A DNA stretch of 64,000 nt from Fasciolopsis buskii (lineage: Eukaryota; Platyhelminthes; Trematoda; Plagiorchiida; Fasciolidae), in assembly GCA_008360955.1 (NCBI GenBank), contig LUCM01008234.1:140494-204493 (forward strand), read 5' to 3'. The notes under the pieces are model-generated. The model ran no database searches and was not told the origin of the DNA. It worked only from the letters and a program-made list of their open reading frames with translations. Within the stretch, counting starts at the first letter, position 1; each line of letters starts with the position of its first letter. Below, in pieces: positions 26,060-37,365 of this stretch. A program made the translations under genes and the position numbers.

Positions 26060-26235
26060 TGATTTTGTTCAACTTTCAAATATCGTTCGGCGTGGCCTCG
26101 TTGACAAACTGGTAAGTCAGGTGCATTACAAATGTGTTCGGGTTGTATCAGTGCGTGGGTTTGAATCTCACGAGAGTCAAGGTCTACCCAGAGGTGAATC
26201 AATTTTACATTTGTCAAAAATCTGCAATCCTAGTC
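26060..26235 (+). repeat. tRNA-like SINE head
   Basis: GTTCGGCGTGGCCTCGTTGA resembles an A-box region. GTGGGTTTGAATCTCAC (near 26154-26170) forms a complete 5-bp T arm with a 7-nt loop TTTGAAT. The distance between the boxes is too long for a tRNA and no acceptor stem pairs, so this is a tRNA-derived retroposon and not a tRNA gene. A related A-box fragment lies at 34625-34670. Confidence 0.5.
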
Positions 26236-26909
26236 CGCATGCGCCCACTGCGCAAGTCGGAACTAAATAAATTCCGTTTTTTGCTTAGATTACAAAACGA
26301 GAAGACTAAATTTCGTGAAACACAAAGATATAGCTGAATGCAAAGATTCACTGGGCACTGCATACATACCTTTTCAAATTCGATTGGAGCAGTTTTACTT
26401 CAGTAGTAGTTTGTTGAATCCGATTGAATTGTCAATTGAAGTCAAACAACCCCATCAGAGAAACGCGAACGCAACTCAGCAACTGATCTCATTTAAATTG
26501 CATCAACATTGATAGCATTCCCTGACTGAACAATTAGTTTGAAAAACTTGCTAGGTTCACTCTTCGTTTTAAATTTTAAAGGTATTAATTCGGACCACAA
26601 GTGTAAACCATGGAACCAATCTGGACACACCTGTTTTCTTCTTAACTGGGATTATCAACACCACCGGACACGAAAGTGCGGACATCTTTGTAGTTGCTCC
26701 GAGAACCCGACTGCTTTAGGATAGATTATCCCTCATAGGACTAAGAACGTGTGACCTAGTGTCGTTGACTGTTCAATGTCAATCCGGTTAGCCCAGCACG
26801 TTTGAAGACATTCGCTTCCCGTGTTCGTGAAACTGTTCGACTGTGATACAGAGGAAGATGCTAACATGTCCTAACAATTTTAGTATGGGAGAGAAATTAA
26901 CATTGCACA
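26236..26909. other. Anonymous sequence
   Basis: No gene is recognised. Confidence 0.4.
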
Positions 26910-27105
26910 ATGACGATCGAAGGTAGCCAAGCGGAAAAAGCGTCGGCGTTTGGATCCGAAGATTGCGGGTTTAAATCCGCTCACTGCGGATCAGCTTATC
27001 CCACTTGGCCGTCGTCTGTTGGCCGAGATCCACTTCTTGAAAATGATGTACACTATGATTTTACTAATAATGAAAGTAAAAAAAAGACAACAAAGAAGCT
27101 AATTA
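26910..27105 (+). repeat. tRNA-like short repeat, family B copy 1
   Basis: GGTAGCCAAGCGGAAAAAGC resembles an A box and GCGGGTTTAAATCCGC a B box or T arm with one base lost. A body follows, then the tail block GAAAATGATGTACACTATG. Head and tail both recur at 37168-37365, so this is a dispersed tRNA-headed element of roughly 190 bp ending in an A-rich run. Confidence 0.6.
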
Positions 27106-30100
27106 AAATTTCAAAGTTTTTGCGGCTTGTAATTACCGCTAAATGCTCAAAAAGCGATTTAATTTTTTACAGTGCATTTAAACAATGCACCTGGCAGCGC
27201 CTTGCACATTGGCAATGCAGTTTTTCATGTACCTACAGTTGCTCGCTCGAGTATTTTTTTATTTAGAAGATTTTGGGATTGCAATCGGAGAGTTTTACAG
27301 GTGGTGCTATCCGCATTTTGGAATTCTCCTGCCACTGGTCGACTTATCGATTTTTCAATAGGTGACCTATCAAAGTTAGCACTTCAATGATCATGAAAAA
27401 TCAGACTGCCAGGGCACACACAAACAGACCCATCCGGAGGTGAATAGACAGTCTCCAGACAGCTTGGGCATTCCAATCGTTCCGACCGCAGATTTTATTG
27501 CATCTGAATTATGGAAAATCACGTTAATGCACCTTAAAGGTGCATCATTTTCAGGCCGCCTCTAAAACGAAAATGGTTACCCCGTGGTCAGTAGATCGCG
27601 AATCAGTAGTACCCATTGGAGCATCATGTAGGCATGATAACACTTGCGAATCACCACCTCTAATCGGTCGTATCTTACAAGAGTCTCATATTCCAACTTC
27701 TACTCTTTTTCAAAGATCACGTTACCAAATACATGGGATCCATGGAAGGCAACCAAATGTGCTTATCAATGTCAGGTAAATTCAAGCGCGAAAAGCTGGC
27801 TGAATTTGATGACACTGAAAATCATAACCGAAGTTGGCCCAAATTGAACTATCCTAATTTGTTTCACGGAGGGTCTGCTTTGGTTAGGCCAGCATCCTCC
27901 CGAACCAGTAGTAGTTGAATTTAAAGCTAAATTAACGGAGGAAGTGAAAACTAATAATTCATTGATTATTATCTTCGCCATCATAATTAAATTCTACTTA
28001 CAAATATGTTCATTAGCACGGAGAAATTTGGCCTAGTCGTAGGTCATTTGTCCAATTTAAACATATTGATTGCAAATTGACTAGCAACATTTAAACGTTC
28101 ATCAGTGTTGATCAAATGAACATATCGACTAGATTGGGGACAATAGGTGTGGTGTTCTTTATTCCGATCCATTATTCCGTTCTTTGTTCTATTTCATTTA
28201 CCTAGATCTCCATGTACCCAAATCAGTGGCATTCAAATCATTGACATTTGACTACTATAGGACATAACCTTCCTGTTACTCCCTTTTGAGCCGGTCTCAT
28301 TGTTGGTCAAATCGTGCCATTGATATGGCCTTTTGACTGACCGGCATCGGTGCGGTAAAAGTTCTTCTCGTTGATTTGTAGCATCGAACTGCAATTTTAT
28401 GTGGCTTGCTCGAGCGCTATGGCCCGGTGTGCGCAAGAATTCGACTGATACTGGTCTTGTTTGATCTTGGACCAACTAGTCACGCTATTCAACTGAGGCT
28501 GAGATCTAGGTGGAGTTGATGTAATTTTCGCGGTTGTTTCTTATTGTGTCTACAGATCTGACTGTCCTTAGTTCAAGTCATTGTTTTGAATGGTTATCGT
28601 TGAGATTTATTCTCGGCCTATGGGATATTTATGAGTATTTGACAAAGAAATGTGGTGGAGCACACTCGGATTCCCGAATTTTTTAACATTGCAATCGAAT
28701 GTTGACAACAAAAGAATCAACTTCTGGATGTCTCTTTCTCCACCGGTCGTGGTTGCTAACACCAAACATTAGATAGCTATTGACTTTTCCAAAAAATGCT
28801 GCATGATAAATAATCCGATCGAAAGTGTGAACAATGCATCACTGTCAACAACAGACTAGACAGATGAGTGAACAAACGAGCATCACTCAGTGAATAATGC
28901 TTTATCCTCCTTGGCGAGGCCTCAAATAATGGGGAATATTATCGACATGGAAGAGTATGTACTTTCCATTTCTAAATGAAACCCGTTCACGAATTCTCGT
29001 AAATCTGTTTGCCAATGAACTTCTAAGCGGGCAGCCATCTTCCACTAACTAAATTATAAAAATACCTGTTGAATGAATTGCAACTAAAATAGTCCATGTT
29101 TTTTCTCTACTTCTTGGTTGTGCTGATTACAATTACTGTATGGCATTTACCGGACCTCTTACCCTTCTGGTCTGCGGATGCCCGGTTAGCACGTTGTGTA
29201 TACTGTCCACATCAGAATTGAACGTGTGCTGATGTGACTAACCAGCATGATTTAAAGTTAACGTACTCACCTTCGATGAGCATATTGCAAGCAAGCTATA
29301 AAGTAGACAAACCAATCAACGAGACAATGATACTGGTTTGTGTGTACCCATATGCTTGTGTGCATGTGTATACATGTGCGTCCGCTAAAAAACCGATACC
29401 CAACGTACCACAAATCGGGCACGGGGTGTGCTGCCATGTCACACAAGCAAGCAGACACGAACTGTTAGTTTGAGTACATCGAGTGAGATGTGCATATGAC
29501 ACAAAAAGTAGTTGATTAGTTGTCAGAATTGCGACAGTTCTAAGTCATAGAAAAATCTGTTTGGTATTAACAGTAGAGAAATTTTTGGGTATTTTTCAGT
29601 CCACCTGACTGATAGGAAATCGATATGAGAAAAAATCAAGGCAAAAGTACGCAAACATGACGTTCTGTCGTAAAGAAATTCGTAACTCTAACGGCGATGT
29701 TTGGACGATTTTATTCATCCCAAAACTCAACAATATTTTTCCTGTGATTAGTTCTTTCTCTGCTTAAGCATTTATCGCTCCATGGTTTTTAGCAATGGTC
29801 GCATGCGCTGTTTGGTTCAGAAACAGAAAAAAAAACCAGTGCGTCAGACCGACAGAACGGGCGAGGAAAGGGGACGGTGGTTTCCATCCCTGGTCCAACG
29901 AACCAGTGAAGTTTTGAAGTTTGCGGGGGGTACATTACCAGCTGGTTTGTTTCGCACTGCTGTACCCGGGATTTTGAATGCCTGACTTGATTGCAAATCA
30001 ATACGGACTGAGCGCATTGCATACTGGTCGATTCATTCATGCAGAGACGCACACACGCACACAGACACAAATACACACAAGGACGATCATTCTAGGCTGC

Positions 30101-31306
30101 GGACCAACGAATCAGCGGCACTGGTGATCTTGACGCTGACCGTGGTACACACAAGGCAGTTCAGTTCGATTTGTTTCGAAATCATTCATTTTTGGCACGT
30201 AGCCGTGGCTTGAGGCTACCGGGCCAGAGAGGAAGGAGGGTGTTATGTGAGGACTACACTCGACTCCAGACTACAGTTCCCGTGGCCATCAGAATACCGC
30301 CCGGTACGCGAAAATTTGTCTGCATTTTATTACTTCTAAACACGATTTCAGGTGCTTTTATTTTCAAGACGAAAACGCCATCGTGGTAGCGGATAAAGCA
30401 AGACAAGGATTGTCTAATGTTTTTACATTACCAAAAAAGTGTTGACTGGGCAAATTACATGTTTTACTAAAGCTAACCTGCTTGATCAATGCGTACAAAG
30501 GTTGATTAACATTTCACAATTGCGTTTGCACATCGGATTTGAATTATTGCGGAACGGTAATAATAACAATAATAATAATAATGTGCTACTTTTGTCGATC
30601 ATGCAATGAAAGTACAAAACTTCCTTATGAGAGCCTCGGCTATGGGGAGGCTGGCCAACATATGGTCAACGACTATTAGAGAATCCGAACTCACAACATC
30701 TATGTCAAAAAGTCACGTTAAGAACGGAGACTACCTGTACAGTGTAAGATGAATCCAGATTAGTTCTGCGGGGAGTAAGAAGCTGAAGATGGCCAAGAAG
30801 AGGCGTTCTTCCTGAAACCAAATCAACATGCAATGGCGTGAAACCACACGGTCTATTATGACTATTTTTTTTCGAATTCGATAAAGGACAATTTGACTTG
30901 CAATTCACAACATGTTCGCAAACCGTAGTGACTGAAACCTGATCATTTAGCCTAACACATCCAGAGTTCTTTACCCATTTTTGATCTACCAAGGTGATTA
31001 TCGGATTCATATTTTCAGCTCATAGAAAACACCTAACAATTTATTTAATACATTTATCAAAATTGCCTAAACCCCTGGAGGCTGGACCATAAAAACAAAC
31101 ACCTGACAAAATGGAATCTCGCAAATTAGGAAACTGTGCGTTGAAGAACCTGAAACATGGATTTTTCTGTCTTGATAAGTGGACAAGATAAGTGTATCTG
31201 AGAGGCCCACTAAGGTGTGCCAAGTGTGTTCAAAAAACCTCACGGTGGATTAACTAAGCCCAGTCGTACTATTTCCCCACATGCTTTTTAGGACCTTCAT
31301 TTCTCA
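27106..31306. other. Anonymous sequence with simple repeats
   Basis: It holds a near-perfect inverted repeat ATGCACCTTAAAGGTGCAT (27527-27545), a TG-rich tract near 29338-29390, a CA-rich tract near 30048-30082 and a short (AAT)n at 30556-30583. Frames of 70-100 codons are present without recognisable domains. Confidence 0.5.
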
Positions 31307-32080
31307 AGTGGCTCCCGTGGTTGGTTGGCCATAATTCATCGTTTATTTTTTTGGGCATTCATACACATTTTCCAAGCTTCGCCTCATGGTGTTTAAGCCT
31401 CCATTTCTTGTTCTCCGATCCAGTAATAATCTGTCGACNAAACGAAATGAATAAATAACGCTTTAGAATGTGTTATAAATTCTTTTTAACTGTTCATTTT
31501 CAAACAAACATCTATACAGGATCGCTTTTGGCAAATACCTTTCAACGGACGTTAGAAAACGGTGATCAAACGGAGTACAGTTAAAAGAGAAAATGCACCG
31601 AAATGCAATGTGACAAGTAGCCTCAAATAATTGAAATCGTTAGTTTCTGTTTGTGATTCATTCAGACACACTTGGTAAATCATCTCGACATTCCGATAGC
31701 CAGTTTTGCTAGTATGATTGAATTTACTGAAGTCTGCTTCAACAAGTTTGTATAGGGTTGAGTGGAGTGGGGGCGATGTATGATGGTTAGTACCGTATCA
31801 AATGTGCTGGTTCAAGACAATTCGCATTAGCTCGTCGCTGAATCAATGTATTATCAAGAATGAACACAGATTGAATAATTGTTTGGCTAAACCATATATC
31901 ACTTTGACAGTCTTCGAGGAACTTATTGAAATGAGATCGATTCAATCGTATATAAAATTCACGATCCAAGACTCCAGTGATCGATATGGAAGTGAGCACG
32001 TCAAGAATGATTCCTGGTAGGAAGAAGCGATAGACTGAGCGGAACGTTTGGACACTTTCGACTGTCCGTATGAATGTGAA
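31307..32080. repeat. Long direct repeat, copy 2 (about 774 bp)
   Basis: This is nearly identical to 15862-16636, with the same start and end and about 15.4 kb between copies. It has one ambiguous base (31439) and lacks one T of a short run. The minus-strand frame at 31787-31999 keeps the same reading as the first copy. Flanking sequences differ immediately outside both boundaries, so the unit ends are sharp. Confidence 0.85.
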
Positions 32081-34624
32081 AACCTAATCTTGAAATTTGT
32101 CTCATCGATATGCAGCCGAAATTTTTCGACGCCTTCCCCGTTTCGTCATTTTTCGAAATTTTCTTGTTTTTTTTCCTTTGGCATCCACTCGCTTCTATTT
32201 CAGTGGTTTTATGATCCATTTTTTCTGGTACGAATGTGCACGTTCAATAGGTGGCCCACTGATGATGTGCTAATCGTTACGCCAAACAATGTAACTTTTA
32301 TTCTCATTTTCACTAGTGGACAAATGACAACATGGAAATTCGAATGAAATAAGGTAATTATGCAGAATGAATTGGAAAAACCCATGTGGTATCTGACAAC
32401 TGTGCTTCCGATTTCATTTGGGTCATTGTTCACGGCAAAGGACAGTTCGTAAACCGGAATATTTCACTCGTAGTCACCCACTCTTTTTTTGATATGGCCA
32501 TTTTAACCGACCCGTGTACTTGCTTCCCAGTTGCCACCTACCATTTGTCTAGTCGTAGTCGGATTTCTCATGGTCAAAGTTTTAACGAATCTAGTTATTC
32601 ATCTTTTTTGTTCCACTGTTCTAATGAATAGTAATTACAAATTGGTCAAAAACGACTCGACCGAAACTTCATGGATCACGTACTAGAACAATTGGGTTTG
32701 AATTATTATAAATTCAGAACAGGTGGGACTTCCTAAACTAGAGCAGATGTTTCTGGCGGGGAGACAAACACTGGACAAACATCAGGTTTCCCTATGATTT
32801 GATCCTTGCAATCAGACCTCACATTTCGTTTGTTACCCCCTCCTATGTAATACCTGTACTACATGCAATGTATTAATCAAAACCCACGTGTTAGTATTGG
32901 TAGGCGCATAGATAAATTGCTGATTCTCGTTTTTATCATCAAGGCCGAATCATTCGCTAATTCCTCCTCGATTAACCACGTGATGTTTGTATAGCATCCT
33001 TGTAGCTATTCCTCTTGTTTGTATCCTACGTTTTCTGTCGGTTCTTGAATGTGAGGAATTCTTTTGCCCAACTGTCAAAGTACATTTGCGGGTAGAATAC
33101 ATTTTAGTCTTGTTCAAGAGGTTTGCCCAGCGGAAAATATTTCCCTCCGGGCACATGCAACTTATCGTTTTAGTGTGTCGTTCTTTGGCGGCCTACCTAA
33201 AATCACACATGTGCGAAGAAAATCACAGGCTCGTGACTTTGGGGAATCATACGGACTGTCTGCTTTGCAATTCCAGGGTAACGCATGGAATTCTCGGCCA
33301 GTCCAACTGGTATCAATTCTTTTCGGGCTGATAATTTACTAAGACTATTTGAAGTTTGTTTTAATGGGGCGAAAATGATCCGCATGTTTCCTGGTACCAA
33401 ATTCAACTCAAATCTTTACAGATAATAATCTCACATTAAATTATTTTGGTCGCAACCACCTTTTACCCTACCGAACTGCTTACACAAACGAGAAATGGAC
33501 GAAAAGTAAACAAGCCATGATGAGCATTAAAAAATCGCTTGATTCGGGAAAACCCATGAAGGGACTTAGTCGCAACAGCTGATCCTGTGAGACGATTTTG
33601 TGGGCCTTATCCCGAAAGTTTGCTTGGGCCTACAAAGATCGGCAGATCAATTGCAGTTTCGGTAATTTTGTGCGCAAACTTAACCGACCACCGATAGTGG
33701 AACTTCAATCAACACGTTCCTCTGGCAGAATAGCACAGAGAGGGTAATGGTATACCCGTTGTGGAAATGATCATTCGTAATTGCATCATGTGTGCGTGCA
33801 TGCTTGTGCCTACGTGCCTATATGCAATGATAGATGATATCTCGCTAGTAGCCAAATGTCTGTGCTGATATCGTGAGTCACAATTTTAACAGAAGCTAAG
33901 ACCACTAGAAACAAGGTTTCCAATTATCGTACCGTGACGGTTTGGTGATTGACAGACTAATGCTAATTCTCTCAAATATTCAGCATGTTCCGCTCGTTTC
34001 GTTCTGACCCACTTGCACACAAATGACCTGTTTTGGTCACGGCAGAATTTCGGGATACTGATCTGTTTTGATGGTGTCTTAGTTTCGGTCTCCGTCACCA
34101 AAATGTTAACGCATAAGATTAGTATACCGAAAACACCGGGAACATGCCAAAGAAATACTGATTTGCATGATCAATTCACTTCTGCAAAACTAGCCTCCTT
34201 TCCACAAACCTCGGTCAACCGGTTTCCAATTCGCACACATTCGACCCCCTAAGCCCTCTGTTCGTACTATTATGTATAATATACGCATTTGTAAAAGCGG
34301 TGCCTTTTATAGGTTTTCTTATACCTGCTAGTCTGTAATATTTGAGGGAGCGCAAATACGAATCCAAACGGAATATGACGTAACAAGTCTATCGAAAAAT
34401 CGTTGCGCCGTATATTAGTAGTCGAAACGCTGGCGCATCACATCTACCAGCAACGCTGTGTTATTAACGTTATGTCATTCAGATTGCAAACTGAATATCA
34501 CGCAAATTTTTTGTCCGCAGTATGGGATATACACACCCAACAATCTCCCGGAGCCTTTTTCTTCATGTCGGATATGGTGCTTCTTGTCATGTAATTTGGG
34601 CCAATCGCTTAGGCACTACAATGG
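32081..34624. other. Anonymous sequence
   Basis: No gene is recognised. A TG-rich stretch lies near 33786-33825. Frames of 99 and 114 codons (32048-32347, 32987-33331, plus) show no motif. Confidence 0.45.
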
Positions 34625-34670
34625 CGGTTCGGTGTGGCCCAGTGGACGATTAATTGACAACGTCCTTATT
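34625..34670 (+). repeat. tRNA-like A-box fragment
   Basis: TTCGGTGTGGCCCAGTGGAC contains a canonical TGGCNNAGTGG A box and matches the head at 26082-26100. No B box follows, so this is a truncated head only. Confidence 0.35.
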
Positions 34671-35261
34671 CCTCGTTGATGTTTGACTACCACCTTGTTT
34701 GCCGCGTGTTCGTCCGCGTACTTTTCGATGAAGGACAACCTAGACCCGTAGTTGAACATTGTCGCAGTTCAAACACGATCAGTGTGAAGAGCAAAAACAA
34801 CTGACAAGTTGTTGGAATGCCGGACGGGAGAGGGAACATCCATGCCGTATGGTAACAAACTAACAAGGATCACAAAAGGAGTTTCAGTTTGAGGGTCAAT
34901 CTGGACAAGTGCGATGGAGGGTAGACATCCTCTTCGACAGGCGATAGCTCACATCCCCAACGAGCGGAAATTGCCAAACGAATGTTGGTCAGACGAGATT
35001 TCACCCATGGCCTCCGAAATCCTCGGATGTAATTTCCCATGAAAATATGTGAAACTGTGTGAAAGTAATTATTCTACTGGTGAGAAAGTATCAAATCTTC
35101 AAATTGTGAAGGTATGGTGACGAAAGTATGCGACGAGTCACCGGTACCACTCAAAGACCGACTTGTAAGCTGTGATTTGCATATAGACTGTTCGACGAAT
35201 AGCTTCCATGTAAACTCCTGAAGCTGCCAATTATATTTTGATATCACTTACCAATGCGCAG

Positions 35262-35398
35262 TGTACATATGTAAGGATGTTTGGACGAAAGTGTGCCAGA
35301 TACGCATACCTGACTAGCGGCACTAACCGCGAAATCGGTCGTGCGCTTGCGAGGCAGTCTTGTTCACTCATCCATATACTACTTGCAGTTATAAATAG
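35262..35398 (+). repeat. Family C repeat, 3' half
   Basis: GAAATCGGTCGTGCGCTTGC and CTCATCCATATACTACTTGC align with 25859-25913 and, further 5', with 20893-20960. It ends in TTATAAATA in place of a long (TA)n. Confidence 0.55.
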
Positions 35399-37167
35399 AC
35401 AAATGGAGATCTTATTGTTCTGAGACTACCAAACTGGTTTCACGGTCTTTGTTGTTTTTTCAAATATGGTTACCAGGATATTAGGTGGGATTAAACATCG
35501 TATTTATTTGCCATTTGGTTAGCTACTTAATGAACTGTTACAACAGTGAACCTCCCGTGACTGTGGTGTTGTCAATTTGTGTTGGTGTATTCGTTGAACG
35601 AAACTCTGACGTCAAAATTTAACATCACGGGACTGACATGAGAAGAGACTGGCTCCCATCAGATTGATCAAAGCGGTCTACATTCGCGCTCTTTCTCCTT
35701 GAGGAAACAATAGGAATGTGCTTTTCGAGAAGCAAAGAAACGGTGAGCAACAAGTATTCGTCGGAGAATGTCTGTACCGGTGCGGATAATGATCAAATCA
35801 TTCGGCTGTACAATGGTCGATATTGTTCTCCGAGTTGGTTGTCGTTTGCAACATTTTGTCTTGTCTGTCCAGAATTTTTCAAATCCGAATAAGGAATGAA
35901 AATGTCTAAACTATTGATATAGACCTCATGTGTACGGGTCCGATTTCTGCTGTTGATTTCAAAAAAATTATATTCCCACTTGATAGCGTGAAAGCACATT
36001 TGTGCAAATGTAGAATGAACGGGGTCGATAAAAGATGCAGTCCGACATATCCATTTGAACAAGGCACATCCTAAGAAACAGACGTGGAACACCTATCTAG
36101 CATTACTTGTTATGCCGAACAGGCCACTGTGAATACAGCGGATGGAAAATGCGAGACACCTCCAAGTGATCAGACTTAACAGACGGCTTAATCTATCCTT
36201 AAAACTTCATACGGTTAATAATGGTGTTACTCTTGCACAAATACATTCAAGTTCGTTGTGAATCTATTCGATCGTTGTCGGTTCAGTGATTAATGGTATA
36301 GTCCTAATCCGGATGACAAATAGACCAAAAATATTCCGTCGACATTTAACTTGTATCGAATGTGTTATTTCGGGTTTCCAGGTAAGGATAAGTGCTATCA
36401 CATCGATGCCTTACAAATTTACTCTGACGGAATAAATTTTCAATCTATGACACCAAATCTCACTGTTCTGTGTTTAGATCCGCGGCCGTTTGGGTCGCGG
36501 AATCTGCACACCGCGGTTCTGGCTCGACTACCTTAGGAAACCGGGCTTTGTTTACTACCCCCGGGAGGATGATTCAAGTCTCCCACATCTGATTGTCTAA
36601 TTGTTTTGACCTTTTCTCAAAAATAGATCAATTTTTTTCAGAAAAACAAAGTGGTACGATAATAGTGATCCGGTTTTTCGCGGTTGATGGGATATGTTAC
36701 GAAAATCCCTCTATAAGAAGAGCATGGATGAACATTTGTACACTTGCGGATTCACGTCATTTTTCAAGGGGTTGCAACATCACAGAATTCCGGTTCACGT
36801 TTGGCTGGATTCTCTACTTGAATTCATTTGGGGGAAGGAATGTTTATAGTTTCCTAAATTTGGAATTCAGTGATTAGACGGCTAAACGAGTTTCTAGGAC
36901 TGAAAATGGAAAACTGGAATTCATCAGACGAGGATGGTTTTTATTCCGTTCGTACTGAACAAACTCTCCATCCGACTGCCTGTCGTAAACGTCTGCGTTG
37001 TGAAAAACAGCCTGCACTCGCGCATTCCGAGAAGGCTGACAAGGTATGCCAAAGAAGAATCGAAACCAAGGTCTGCTCAACTCCAATGGTTCTCGATCCG
37101 CCTAACCCAAAAGGTATCGTCAACTTTCATCAAATTTCGATCAGAAAATATGAATCCATTCACCCAT
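35399..37167. other. Anonymous sequence
   Basis: No gene is recognised. GGGAGGATGATTCAAGTCTCCC near 36565-36586 resembles an isolated B box or T arm but lacks a convincing A box. Confidence 0.4.
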
Positions 37168-37365
37168 TCAAGTGGCTTGGTTGCTCAGTTGATCGACGGT
37201 GCCCAGACGGATAAGGTCGTTGAGTTTGTACGTGAAGATCGCGGGTTTGAATCATCCCAACGCCGGGCAACTTCCCCACTTAGCAGCTCTCTTCTGTCCG
37301 CAACCCGCTTCCTGATAAATGATGTACATTGTTATTTCATCAATAAAAAGAAAACTGTTGTATTG
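37168..37365 (+). repeat. tRNA-like short repeat, family B copy 2
   Basis: The head GGTGCCCAGACGGATAAGG (near 37198-37216) and the B-box-like CGCGGGTTTGAATC (near 37240) are followed by a body and the tail block AAATGATGTACATTGTTATT, then AATAAAAAG. Head and tail align with 26910-27105. A 161-codon open frame (36934-37419) runs through this repeat and is therefore not evidence of a gene. Confidence 0.6.

Noticed and set aside
26910..26990. Possible functional tRNA genes at the tRNA-like heads
   Set aside because: Acceptor stems do not pair, D and anticodon arms are mismatched, and the heads are attached to recurring non-tRNA bodies.
15862..32080. The 775-bp pair as LTRs of one 16-kb retrotransposon
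   Set aside because: There are no TG...CA ends, no target duplication, no primer-binding site beside the repeats, and no retroviral-type genes between them in the right orientation apart from a small decayed protease-like patch.
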